Below are positions 47,940 to 59,526 of a DNA stretch of 64,000 nt, piece by piece; within the stretch, counting starts at the first letter, position 1, and the number at the start of each line of letters is the position of its first letter. This DNA comes from Sabellastarte sp. h YS-2021 (lineage: Eukaryota; Annelida; Polychaeta; Sabellida; Sabellidae). The notes beneath the pieces are model-generated. The model searched no databases and was not told where the DNA came from. It worked only from the letters and a program-made list of their open reading frames with translations. The translations under genes and the position numbers were made by a program. Location: assembly GCA_964017235.1 (NCBI GenBank), contig OZ024931.1:120229530-120293529 (forward strand), written 5' to 3'.

Positions 47940-49350
47940 GTAAAACACCCGACACCATGTTTGTATACATAGTTCTTCACAATGTGTGTGGTTTTATTGC
48001 TGTTTACCTTTATAAAAGGATCTAAGAGTTCAAGAGGAAATTATTCCCATAAACTGATACATTTGTTGTGTTTTTAACATCTGCATTTTCCAACTATCTT
48101 AGTCTTTCCCAAAGTCTCTATTTATAACTATATACCTCGAAGCAGGACCCAAGTCCAGCTTATGGTTTCCCTTAGGTTGGTTTCATATTGCAAACCTTAG
48201 GACCAATAATACGTGAGTTATAACCACTTTTAAATTTGTCATTACAGGTTAGAATGTTTGGTCAAGGTTACTGTAAATATAAACCACCAGCAATTAACCT
48301 TACTTATTTCAAAAACAGTTCTACAGCTTGAAAAATGCAACAATTATAATATTGTAGGTCATTGTTTTCCTTAACAAAAATATGTGTCTGGTGTATAAAA
48401 AAACAAATTATCTGAAAGCTATGTCATATGTAGATAATGTCAGTACAGTAGTGAGTAGCACACCATATTATTTCTACAATGTTCTGTGACATATTACAGG
48501 AAATAAAATGAGTATGATGCAATGTATATTATTATAGGGACTTGTTAAATATGATGCCCATCTTGGGCACATCGATTACCAATATTCCATCAGACAATGC
48601 CACAAAGTGATCTGATATTAAAAAGGTGATAAAAATGTTAATTTCAACAGAAACAATCTGTGCACCTGAACAAGGCTACATGATTGTTTTCATCCTTGAA
48701 GTATACAACAGTGTCTTTTCTCTAAATTCTCATTGAGTGAGTTAGCCTTGCTTAAGGCTCAAATTTGTACCATATGTTTTCATACTTGTACACAGATATT
48801 TGGTATTCATAAAGCACTCATGCATGTTTTGAGATATAAACTGAGCAGACATATCATGTGTAAAATCCAGTACATGTTAATTGTAAGAATACATTATGCA
48901 AAATGACCATGTTTTCTGTATATTTTCTCTTAATTACTAGGGTACTTGAGCCTTAAGCAAGGCTATGAGTGAGTGTAAAGAAAAGGTTGAATCTACTATT
49001 AAGGTGGCATGGATCTGTATACTTTTTGAAAAAAGCAGTAAATCAGACATTTACAACTGTAGCAACTTACTATCCTAATATATATCATTAGAACATAATT
49101 CAGTGGTAATTCACTTCAAAATATGGTAAACTGAGTGAAGTTTCTGTTTGTTGGATTAATGAAGGGGAAAGATTATAAATTCCTTTTTACAAATATAAAA
49201 GAAAGAGAACAAAGTAATATATAGAGTTGTTGTACTCTACAGGAAAAAATATATGTAACTTTAGTCAAAAGCAAGAGGTTGCAAAGTAAATACACTTGTC
49301 ACAGATATGAAGGCCAACTGCAAAACATTTCAAAATCACAAATGAAAAAA
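47940..49350. other. Spacer between arrays with one decayed monomer
   Basis: 48,140-48,240 is a diverged 147-bp monomer (CTTATGGTTTCCC, GGACCAATAATACGTGAGTT). The remainder is AT-rich and unassigned. Confidence 0.5.
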
Positions 49351-49354
49351 AAAT

Positions 49355-52300
49355 TGCAAACCATGAACTCCTATAGGTTGGTTAATATCCAAAACTTCTA
49401 GGACCACTAATAAGCGACTCATAAGCAAGTTATAAGCACTTTTAAGTTTGCCTATCCTCATTTGACCTTGAAGGAGGGTCCCAAGGTCAAATCCGAACCC
49501 AAGAAAAGATTCCAAATCCATGATTTCCTACATCTTGGTTTACCATCCCAAACCTCTAGGACCAATAATAAGTGCTTTATAAGCACTTCTAAGTTTGCCT
49601 ATCCTCATTTGACCTTGAAGGAGAGGCCCAAGGTCAAATCCGACCACACTAAAATATTAACAGCCCATGATTTCCTGCATGTTGGTTTACCGTCCCATAC
49701 CTCTAGGACCAATAATAAGCGAGTTATAAGCACTTTTAACTTTGACTACCCTCGCTTGACCTTGAAGGGGGCCCCAAGGTCAAATCCGACCACAGCATAA
49801 GATTCCCTGCCCATGATTTCGTACATGTTGGTTTACCACACCAAACCTTTAGGACAAATAATAAGTGAGTTATTCACTTTTAAGTTTGGCTATGCTCGTT
49901 TGACCTTGAAGGAGAGGCCCAAGGTCAAATCCGACCACACCAGAAGGTTCCCAGCCCATGATTTCCTATATATTGGTATACCATCCCAAAGCTCTAGGAC
50001 CAATAATAAGTGAGTTATAAGCATTTTTATGTTTGGGTATCCTCGTTTGACCTTGAAGGAGAGGCCCAAGATTAAATCCGACCACACCAGAAGATTCCCA
50101 GCACATGATTTCCTATATGTTGGTATACCATCCCAAACCTCTAGGACTAATAATAAGCGAGTTATAAGCACTTTTAAGTTTGCCTATCCTCGTTTGACCT
50201 TGAACAAGGGGCACAAGGTCAAATCTAACCACACCAGAGGATTCCCTGCACATGATTTCCTATATGTTGGTATACCATCACAAACCTCTAGGACCAATAA
50301 TAAGCGCGGTATAAGCACTTTTAGGTTTGGCTATCCTCATGTGACCTTGAAGGAGGGGCCCAAGGTCAAATCTGACCACACCAGAAGATTCCCAGCCCAT
50401 TATTTCCTATATGTTGGTATACCATCACAAACCTCTAGGACCAATAATAAGCGAGTTATAAGCACTTTTAAGTTTGGCTATCCTCGTTTGACCTTGAGGG
50501 AGAGGCCCAAGGTCAAATCTAACCACACCAAAAGATTCCCTGCCCATGATTTCCTATATGTTGGTATACCATCCCAAACCTCTAGGGCCAATAATAAGCG
50601 AGTTATAAGCACTTTTAAGTTTGACTATGCTCGTTTGACCTTGAAGGGGGGGGCCCCAAGGTCAAATGCGACCACACCAGAAGATTCCCAGCACGATTTC
50701 CTATATGTTGGTATACCATCACAAACCTCTAGGACCAATAATAAGCGAGTTATAAGCACTTTTAAGTTTGGCTATGCTCTTTGACCTTGAACAAGGGGCC
50801 CAAGGTCAAATGCGACCACACCAGAAGATTCCCAGCCCATGATTTCGTATATGTCGGTATACCATCCCAAATCTCTAGGACCAATAATGAGCGAGTTATA
50901 AGCACTTTTAAGTTTGGCTATGCTCGTTCGACCTTGAAGGGGGGGCCCAAGGTCAAATGCGACCACACCAGAAGATTCCCAGCCCATGATTTCCTATATG
51001 TTGGTATACCATCCCAATCCTCTACGACCAATAATAAGCGAGTTATAAGCACTTTTAAGTTTGGCTATGCTCGTTTGACCTTGAAGGGGGGCCCCAAGGT
51101 CAAATGCGACCACACCAGAAGATTCCCAGCACGATTTCCTATATGTTGGTATACCATCACAAACCTCTACGACCAATAATAAGCGAGTTATAAGCACTTT
51201 TAAGTTTGGCTATGCTCTTTTGACCTTGAACGAGGGGCCCAAGGTCAAATGCGACCACACCAGAAGATTCCCAGCCCATGATTTCCTATATGTTGGTATA
51301 CCATCCCAAATCTCTAGGACCAATAATAAGCGAGTTATAAGCACTTTTAAGTTTGGCTATGCTCGTTCGACCTTGAAGGGGGGGGGGGGGGGCCAAGGTC
51401 AAATGCGACCACACCAGAAGATTCCCAGCACATGATTTCCTATATGTTGGTATACCATCCCAAACCTCTAGGACCAATAATAAGCAAGTTATAAGCACTT
51501 TTCAGTTTGGCTATCCTCGTTTGACCTTGAAGGAGAAACCCAAGGTCAAATCTAACAACACCAAAAGATTCCCAGCCCATGATTTCCTATATGTTGGTAT
51601 ACCATCCCAATCCTGTACGACCAATAATAAGCGAGTTATAAACATTTTTATGTTTGGCTATGCTCGTTTGACCTTGAAGGAGAGGCCCGAGGTCAAATCT
51701 GACCACACCAGAAGATTCCCAGCACATGATTTCCTATATGTCGGTATACCATCCCAAACCTGTAGGACCAATAATAAGCAAGTTATAAGCACTTTTAAGT
51801 TTGGCTATCCTCGTTTGACCTTGAAGGGGGGGCCCAAGGTCAAATGCGACCACACCAGAAGATTCCCAGCACATGATTTCCTATATGTTGGTATACCATC
51901 ACAAACCTCTAGGACCAATAATAAGCGAGTTATAAGCACTTTTAAGTTTGGCTATGCTCTTTTGACCTTGAACGAGGGGCCCAAGGTCAAATCCGACCAC
52001 ACCAGAAGATTCCCAGCCCATGATTTCCTATATGTTGGTATACCATCCCAAACCTCTAGGACCAATAATAAGCGAGTTATAAGAACTTTTAAGTTTGGGT
52101 ATGCTCGTTTGACCTTGAAGGGGGGGCCCCAAGGTCAAATGCGACCACAGCAGAAGATTCCCAGGACATGATTTCCTATATGTTGGTATACCATCCCAAA
52201 CCTCTAGGACCAATAACAAGCGAGTTATAAGCACTTTTCAGTTTGGCTATCCTCGTTTGACCTTGAAGGAGACGTCCAAGGTCAAATCTGACCACACCAA

Positions 52301-52514
52301 AAGATTCCCAGCCCATGGTTTCCTATATGTTGGTATACCATCCCAAACCTCTAGGACCAATAATAAGCGAGTTATAAGCACTTTAAACTTTGCCTATCCT
52401 CGCTTGACCTTGAACGAGGGGCCCAAGGTCAAATCTGACCACACCAGAAGATTCCCAGCACATGATTTCCTATATGTTGGTATGCCATCCCAAACCTCTA
52501 CGACCAATAATAAG
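49355..52514 (+). repeat. 147-bp satellite, array B (~21 monomers)
   Basis: Same monomer as array A; spacing of the ACCTTGA word at 50,344 and 50,491 is 147. Several units have expanded G runs after ACCTTGAAG, up to 15 G at 51,378-51,392. Long repeat frames (50,029-50,784; 51,521-52,171) follow from the 49-codon period. Ends in the same right domain as array A. Confidence 0.95.
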
Positions 52515-52926
52515 CGAGTTCAAGGCTTAATCTTAGCAAAATTTTTATGAACTTATAATCAATCGCCCGTCAATCGGTCAATTATGGCCCGACTGATCCC
52601 AATATCGACTGGCGCCTAGATTCTTCCCCCAGGAATGTGCATACCAAATTTGGTTGACCCACACCCAGTACTTTCTGAGGAAATCTAGTGAAAAGGAAGT
52701 AAATTTTTTTTTGAATTTTTGATAATGTGACCTTGATAAAGGTCAAAGGTCAAATTTATGCCTGTCAAAAAATTTCCCCACGCCTATAGAAGAACACTGC
52801 CACATATCATTTGGATAGGCCTAATAACAAGGGAGATATTCAAGGGAGACGATAATGCGGCGGCGGCGGCGGCTGACTGAAAACCGGGGGTGAAACCAAT
52901 AAGCGTCCCCTTTTCAAGGGACGCTT
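52511..52926 (+). mobile_element. Right domain of the array B element with terminal hairpin
   Basis: Complete right domain. It carries TGACCTTGA (52728-52736), the direct repeat AGGTCAAAGGTCA (52740-52752), a CGG run near 52,859, and a terminal hairpin AAGCGTCCC (52901-52909) / GGGACGCTT (52918-52926), followed by AATT. The end GGGACGCTTAAT is shared with the element ending at 29,265. Confidence 0.85.
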
Positions 52927-52929
52927 AAT

Positions 52930-53645
52930 TATACATCAATAGGAGTACAAAAGGCAAATGTCTCGTAATTTACACTTAAAGCACTAGCAAAATTTCGCCT
53001 AAAAATAAGATTAAATTAATCATACTACACTTGTCTCAAAATGTATTTTGAAGTTAATTAGAGTTCATGGAGGAAAGAGTTTTACAAGAGAAACATAAAT
53101 TGGAGATCAAATTTTGAGGTGAGAAAATTAATTAGATATAAGAAAAGCTTAAAAAATAATTTATGGCCAAATTTTACAATTTGCACCTACCTGTCAGTCC
53201 ATTGAGATAGGTTTAAACATTCATGGGGTAAAAATAACAGTTCTAAAAATTAAATATTTATCTTTTCAAAGGCTAGGGTAATTTTTTTCTTTAATTTATC
53301 AGTCCCATGGTTAATAAAAAATTTCTGTAAGTGAAATATTTGTCCTTTTTCTGATTAAAAAAACACATTTTAAAGTCTGTTTCAACATTTGATTGAAATC
53401 CTAGTTTTCTTTTCATTTTCATAGGATTATGGCTTTTGTCTGATTATGTAATAAGCATTTATGTCTTTATAGTTTTAATATTATAAATACAAAAATAATT
53501 TTCTAATTGGCATCTTAATGTGGACTAGAACAGTCTCTTTCAGGCCATAAACTTTGAAATTTGGCAGTGCCAGTGCAATGGTTTGGAAACAAATTTTACT
53601 GAATATCATACCCTGCTTATAGCAATTAAAATACATTGTACTCTG
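52930..53645. other. Intron sequence, nothing seen
   Basis: AT-rich sequence without a recognised feature. Confidence 0.35.
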
Positions 53646-53649
53646 TTAA

Positions 53650-54205
53650 AAATAGCATCTGAGATACCCATACTCCACAGCCCGGGAAATGGTTTTTGAC
53701 ACCATGAGATATAGAAGACACAGGTCACAAACAGTGTGACATGATGTTTCTCACCTACACCCCCTAACCAATTTTCTATCAAGTTTCAACTTCCAATACA
53801 TTACGGTTTTCAAGACAAAACCCAGACAAGATTTTAAACATTAAAGTCACTACAGCAAGGTCAAAGGTCAAATCAAGACCACATAAACACTTTACACACC
53901 TACACCCTCTAACCAATGTCTCTACCAAGTATCAACTTCCAATGCCTTATGGTTTCCGAGATATAGTCCAGCAAGTTTTTAAAGGTCAAAGTCACTACAG
54001 CAAGGTCAAATCAAGGTCACATCATGGCACTGCACACCTACACCCCAAATCACTATCCCTACCAAATATCAACTTCCTACACCTTACAGTTTGAGTGAGA
54101 TACAGCCCAGACAAGCTTTTACCTGCTGCCCGCCTGTCCATACAGACACCATGGGTGAAAATAATACCTGCACAACCATTTTAGGATGTGGGGTAAAAAT
54201 CAGTT
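53650..54205 (+). mobile_element. Tandem-core element D (copy 2)
   Basis: Left domain (CTCCACAGCCCGGGAAATGG), about three core units, and the right domain (GACACCATGGGTGAAAATAA, GGATGTGGGGTAAAAA). It contains AGGTCAAAGGTCA at 53,858-53,870. Shorter than copy 1 and uninterrupted. Confidence 0.8.
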
Positions 54206-54539
54206 CCCTGATAACAGAGAGTAACAACAAATCATGAATTCCAGACTGAGGTGGCATTATATTTACAGAATTTCTGCATTCAATACAATGTTTTCAACAT
54301 TTCCTGATATTCTCCATAGATCAAAAATATATGTCAAAGAAGACCCAAAGTTAAGTAAAAGATGATAGAGTAAGAAATCTAAAATTCGCCACTTATCTGA
54401 AATTCGCCACATGTTGAAATACTAATAAAATAAATTAATTGAGGTGAGCTTTGTTGAATGTATAGTAAACTAGACCTACGCATCGGAGACCGATACAAAT
54501 TTGTATCCACCGAAAAGACAACTCACCAAAGCCAGTGAA

Positions 54540-56150
54540 CCAGTGTTTGACCTTGATTGAGGGGCCCAAGGTCAAATCTAACATCAGAAAATTCCTAGCC
54601 CAAGATTTCGTATGAGTTGGTTTCGTACTGTAAACTTCTAGGATCAATAATAAGCAAGTTATAAGCACTTTTAACTTTGGCTATCCTCATTTGACCTTGA
54701 AGAAGGGGCCCAAGGTCAAATCCGACCACGCCAGAAGATTCCCAGCCCATGATTTTCTATAGGTTGGTTTACCATCCCAAACCTCTAGGAGCAATAATAA
54801 GCGAGTTATAAGCAATTTTAACTTTGGCTATCCTCTTTTGACCTTGAACGAGGTGCCCAAAGTCAAATCTGACCACACAAAAAGGTTCCCATCCCATGAG
54901 TTTCTATAGGTTGGTTTACCATCCCAAAGCTCTAGGAGCAATATTAAGCGAGTTATAAGCACTTTTAACTTTGGCTATCCTTGTTTGACCTTGAAGGAGC
55001 GGCCCAAGGTCAAATCAGACCACACCAGAAGATTCCCAGCCCATGAGTTTCTATAGGTTGGTTTACCATCCCAAACCTCTAGGACCAATAATAAGTGAGT
55101 TATAAGCAGTTTTAACTTTGGCTATCCTCGTTTGACCTTGAAGGAGGGGCCCAAGGTCAAATCCGACCACACCAGAAAATTCCCAGCCCATGATTTCCTA
55201 TATGTTGGTTTACCATCCCACACCTCTAGGACCAATAATAAGCGAGTTATAAGCACTTTTAAGTTTGGCTATCCTCGTTTGACCTTGAAGGAGGGGCCCA
55301 AGGTCAAATCCGACCACACCAGAAGACTCCCAGCCCATGATTTCCTATATGTTGGTTTACCATCCCAAACCTCTAGGATCAACAATAAGTGAGTTATAAG
55401 CAGTTTTAAGTTTTGCTGTCCTCATTTGACCTTGAAGGAGGGGCCCAAGGTCAAATCCGACCACACCAGAAGATTCCCAGCCCATGATTTCCTATATGTT
55501 GGTTTATCATCCCAAACCTGTAGGACCAATAATAAGCGAGTTATAAGCAGTTTTAACTTTGACTATCATCGTTTCACCTTGAAGGAGGGGCCCCAGGTCA
55601 AATCCAACCACACCAGAAGATTCCCAGCCCATCATTTCCTATATGTTGGTTTACCATCCCAAACCTCTAGGACAAATAATAAGAGAGTTATAAGCAGTTT
55701 TAAGTTTGGCTGTCCTCGTTTGACCTTGAAGGAGGGGCCCAAGGTCAAATCCGACCACACAGAAAGACTCCCAGCCCATGATTTCCTATCTGTTGGTTTA
55801 CCATCCCAAACATCTAGGACCAATAATAAGCGAGTTATAAGCACTTTTAGCTTTGGCTATCCTCGCTTGACCTTGAAGGAGGGATCCAAGGTCAAATCCG
55901 ACCACGCCAGAAGATTCCCAGCCCATGATTTCCTATATGTTGGTTTACCATCCCAAACCTCTAGGATCAATAATAAGCGAGTTATAAGCACTTTTAAGTT
56001 TGGCTATCCTCGTTTGACCTTGAAGGAGGGGTCCAAGGTCAATTCTGACAACATCAGAAGATTCACAGCACATGATTTCCTATAGGTTGGCTTCACATTG
56101 CAAACCTCTAGGACCAATAATAAGGGAGATATAGGCACTTAAAGTCCGCT
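54540..56150 (+). repeat. 147-bp satellite, array C (~11 monomers)
   Basis: Same monomer family, closer to GGTTTACCATCCCAAACCTC variants. Frames at 55,132-55,392 and 55,426-56,085 are again repeat by-products. Confidence 0.93.
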
Positions 56151-56174
56151 ATGTGGGTTACTTCGGCACTCCGT

Positions 56175-56725
56175 GGATAGTATAGGGATCGAGAGCCATG
56201 TTGAGGATCGATATCGAATGAAAATTTAGGGTGGTGGATCAATCGATATTTCAATATCGGGACCGTTAACATAAGCCGTGGGCGATAATAGAGGTTCTTT
56301 GAAAACATGTACATATAAATTCATGAAATTATCAAAAGATGCCATTTATGCAACAAAAATATATTTCTGCAATATAATATAAAATGAAATAAGCAAAACA
56401 CACATTAAACAAGATTTTCCATGCTTTCCTGTTTACTAGCTGTCAGGTTTTGTTTCTCTTCCGTGAAACCGGAAGTTGTCACTGACAATGTAAACAAAGA
56501 TGGCGCCAGACTTGAACCAGTTTATTTTGGTTGTAAGTGTGCTTTTTAAGGCGTTTATATAATAAATGTTTATTTAACCAGTAAAATTACTCTGTTTATT
56601 TTGTTTTTGTCTGTTTCTTATATGTGGTTTCGATATTGAAATGCTGGTAGTATGTGTCGATATCGGCAGTTCTGTGGGATGATCGATCGATATTGAAAGA
56701 TCGAGCACCAATCCCTACACTATCC
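56175..56725. mobile_element. TIR element with GGATAGTRTAGGGAT ends (hAT-like ends)
   Basis: Left GGATAGTATAGGGATCGAG; right (complement) GGATAGTGTAGGGATTGG. Subterminal CGATATC and GATCGATCGATATT words appear in both orientations. TAGGGAT...CGATAT ends recall non-autonomous hAT elements (inference). The target duplication was not resolved. Confidence 0.6.
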
Positions 56726-57119
56726 GTCGATAACCTTGAATTAAGAGCTTCAAGGTCAAATGTGTGCAAGGTTGTAGAGGACATGTATATCTGTTATACA
56801 TATCACCTATAAGGAGATTCAACCTTCCACCTGTGAGAAACAGCCAGTAGAAAAATGTTGATTATTTTCAAAGAAATGCCCGTGGCGGCCATCTTGTTTT
56901 TCAGAATGAGGTTATTTTCCTTCCCAGAGAAGCTTACCCCCCAATTAAGATATCCTGCAAATTTGGTGAACCTAGTTGCTTCCGGTGGATACAATTAATG
57001 CTTCTTGAATTGAAAAATACCAATTTTAAGACAAAACGTCATTTTCTTCATAAAATTAACTAAGGTTTTAGAGGTGGCGAATTTTAGAATTCTGGTGAAT
57101 TTTAGATTTCTTACTATAT

Positions 57120-57555
57120 TAACGTAAATAGATTTATAAATGCAAAGAGATCTAATTCTCACTTAACAAGTCAACACTTGATCAAACAGCTTCAAATTGG
57201 TCTGTACAAGACCACATGTTGCAAATCAATGGCGGCAGACATCTCTCAGACATACCACTATGATAAGAGATACTGATGTTACAGTATTAAGTACAGTACA
57301 GTGTAGAACTTGTATTATTCAACCACCCTTGGAGGTTATGATTTTGTCCAGAAAATTGAAGGTTTGTAAATAAGAAGTACCATCTTAGAATTTTCAGGTA
57401 GGGGGTATTATTTTCAAACAAATCTCCCCCCACCCCCCCACCCCCAGGAGGAAATTTTCTAGAAAATAATGCTAGCAGAGATTTTAATATGTTATTTTTA
57501 AAATGGCAAGAATTTTGTAAAAAGTAAAAATAGCCAGCCTCGGCAGGCAAGAACC
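57120..57555. other. Intron sequence, nothing firm
   Basis: A C-rich run at ~57,425-57,446; no gene seen. Confidence 0.35.
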
Positions 57556-57559
57556 CCAG

Positions 57560-58235
57560 CGAGGGTACAGCTAAATGGTCAACAACATTGAGATTTGGGA
57601 AAATCTTAGGAACAACTTCTGTTGTAAGAAGTATAGAGAACCCACAAGATGTTCTTGAATAGATTCACAGGCCATGATTTTTTACAAGTAGTTTTCATAT
57701 TTTGAAGCTCACGAAACAATTATAAGGGAGATATAAGGCCTTTTTGATATGATGACCCTCCTATTTGGCATTAAAGACATGATATGGCAGCCATTTTGTT
57801 TCCAAAACAAGGTAAGCTTTCCTATCCATTTACATTTTGTGCAAATCTGATGAAGCTAGCTGCAACATTTTAGGTTACAGAAAACATTAAAGATTTTAGA
57901 ACAAACTTTAAGACCCAAAAATTTTAAAAGTGTTGCCCTGGCAACAGTTGCTGCTGGATAACCCCCAAAACATAATCAGCTGTAGATCCTCTTGGAGTAA
58001 ACATATCCTGAAAATTTGGAAAAAATCCATGCATGGGTTTAGGCTGTGGAACACCCACAAAGTTTAAGACCTAAAAATCTTAAAAGAGTTGCCATGGCAA
58101 CAGTTGTTACCAAATACCCCCCAAAACCTAATCAGCTCTAAATCCTTTTGGGTTCCCCTGAAAATTTGGTGAAAATCTGTGCAGGGGTTTAGGCTGTGGA
58201 ACACCCACAAGCTTTATGCCCGCCGCCGCCCAGAC
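57560..58235 (+). repeat. Two ~156-bp units with RFX-type palindromes, plus decayed satellite
   Basis: Units at ~57,905-58,060 and 58,061-58,215 share GGTTTAGGCTGTGGAACACC and CCAAAACMTAATCAGCT words. Each contains the palindrome GTTGCCNTGGCAAC (57,932-57,945 with C; 58,088-58,101 with A). 57,650-57,750 resembles a decayed 147-bp monomer (GATTCACAGGCCATGATTT). The segment ends in a GCCGCCGCCCAGACGGCG patch. Confidence 0.75.
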
Positions 58236-58239
58236 GGCG

Positions 58240-59115
58240 CAGGGGACAACTAAAAAATTGTGTCAATTTGGGCAGTTACTAAAAAAAAGTTTTCTTAAGT
58301 TACAAGACATCTAGACGTGTAACTCCACAAAGATACTGGACCATGAGAATAGTTACCAGTCTCAGTCTTAATTGAATCCACTGAGTCGAGCTAGTGAATC
58401 CTCTTATAGTAGAAATACTGAAATACATTAGAACTAACCTTGAGAGAATTTTTTTTTTCACTGACAATCACACTGTTATCTAGAAGGATTGCTTAAGCAG
58501 AAGTATTCTTCTGATCCCTTGAAGTTCCACTTTACTGGGATAAATGGCTTATGAAAGATACAATCCAAAACATTTGTCTATTACTGCACTCAGGTTCTGA
58601 CATTTATCTACAGTATACACATCATTGTTACCTGGGGTGATAATTCCTCTCCATCAGACAACATTCTGGGTCACTAGTGGGTGAGTATTAATCTGATTTC
58701 CAAACATGTATTTGAACCCAATCTGTACTTCCTTTTGGTTTATTAATCAGCTAGAGGGTGATTACACCCACCTACACCATCAACTTTAACCTGACAAGTG
58801 TATAATGTTGGATGTCGCCTACAATAGTATTACCCTGTATATCTGACAGAATTAGAAATTAACCATTTCTTTTTCTATCAGTACTTATATATTAACAGTC
58901 TTTCACAGGCTACAATGAGTATTTATTTTTTTAAGACCCCCAAAAATTCACGTGCCCTAAAACTGCTTTGAACCAAATACTTGAAGCAAAATACAAGCAC
59001 AAATTTCAGGTTTTTTATTACTTGTATTCATAAATTGGTTAAAAACAGGCAGAAAGAAGTCATTTTTCTGATGACTTTTTGAATCCCCATGGACTGAAAT
59101 AACGCCATGACTGTA
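58240..59115. other. Intron sequence, nothing seen
   Basis: No recognised feature. Confidence 0.35.
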
Positions 59116-59119
59116 TTAA

Positions 59120-59348
59120 TTTATTTATTTGGGGTTTTTACGTCACTTTCAATACTGTACAGGTCATATCACGATAGGTAGTTTTGTGGGCAGAGGAAAC
59201 CAGTACATACAGTTGGTCACAGTTCTGTAACTGTATACTGCCGACCATCGGTAAGCAACTACCAACTTTCCCACATAAGGTCTGGGATATGAACGGCTGA
59301 CCTCAGATGTGGGAGACGAGAGTGTTACCACTGTTCCACCGTGGTCCC
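59120..59348 (-). mobile_element. tRNA-derived SINE (family 1)
   Basis: Minus orientation. Head AGGGACCACGGTGGAACAGTG with a GTGGTAAC-type A-box near 59,325, body with GTACTGGTTTCCTCTGCC, 3' AAATAAATTAAT tail. Confidence 0.85.
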
Positions 59349-59372
59349 TAGAGATAGTAGATTCTGTATTAA

Positions 59373-59526
59373 GTCAAAGTCAAAGTTGGGGTTTAACGTC
59401 CCGTTCAACAGCCAGGGTCATATTGGGACAGGTCCTCAGCATTGCCACTTGTGGGACTCGAACCCACAGAGGTGACAGCCTATGCTTAGATGCCAAACTT
59501 GCTAACCACTGGGCCACCGAGGACCT
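59373..59526 (-). mobile_element. tRNA-derived SINE (family 3) with 13-bp target duplication
   Basis: A perfect GATTCTGTATTAA lies at 59,360-59,372 and at 59,527-59,539. Between them, on the minus strand, A-box TGGCCCAGTGG and B-box GGTTCGAGTCC are intact, and the 3' end reads CTGTTGAACGGGACGTTAAA. 154 bp. Fragments of this family occur at 1.8, 17.6 and 21.3 kb, and possibly 62.8 kb. Confidence 0.95.

Larger units (their letters stand above)
54473..56994. mobile_element. Inserted element carrying array C
   Basis: Lies exactly between the two MITE halves. The left side has TTGTATCCACCG (54,501-54,512) preceded by GACCTACGCATCGGAGACC; the right end is its complement CGGTGGATACAA (56,983-56,994). 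It holds array C (about eleven 147-bp monomers, 54,540-56,150) and an internal TIR element at 56,175-56,725. Confidence 0.7.
54366..57117. mobile_element. MITE copy 3, split in two by a 2.5-kb insertion
   Basis: Left half 54,366-54,472 (TAGAGTAAGAAATCTAAAAT to TATAGTAAACTA) and right half 56,995-57,117 (TTAATGCTTCTTGAATTG to GATTTCTTACTATA) together rebuild one copy of the element at 10.3 and 31.55 kb. The junction point corresponds to the TATAGTAAATTA word in the intact copies. Confidence 0.85.

Noticed and set aside
49890-51498. Minus-strand repeat frames such as the one at 50,171-49,890
   Set aside because: Shadow frames of the satellite arrays.
24380-59526. tRNA genes at the A-box/B-box matches
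   Set aside because: All matches head SINEs with unrelated bodies and 3' tails, and no complete tRNA cloverleaf was apparent.
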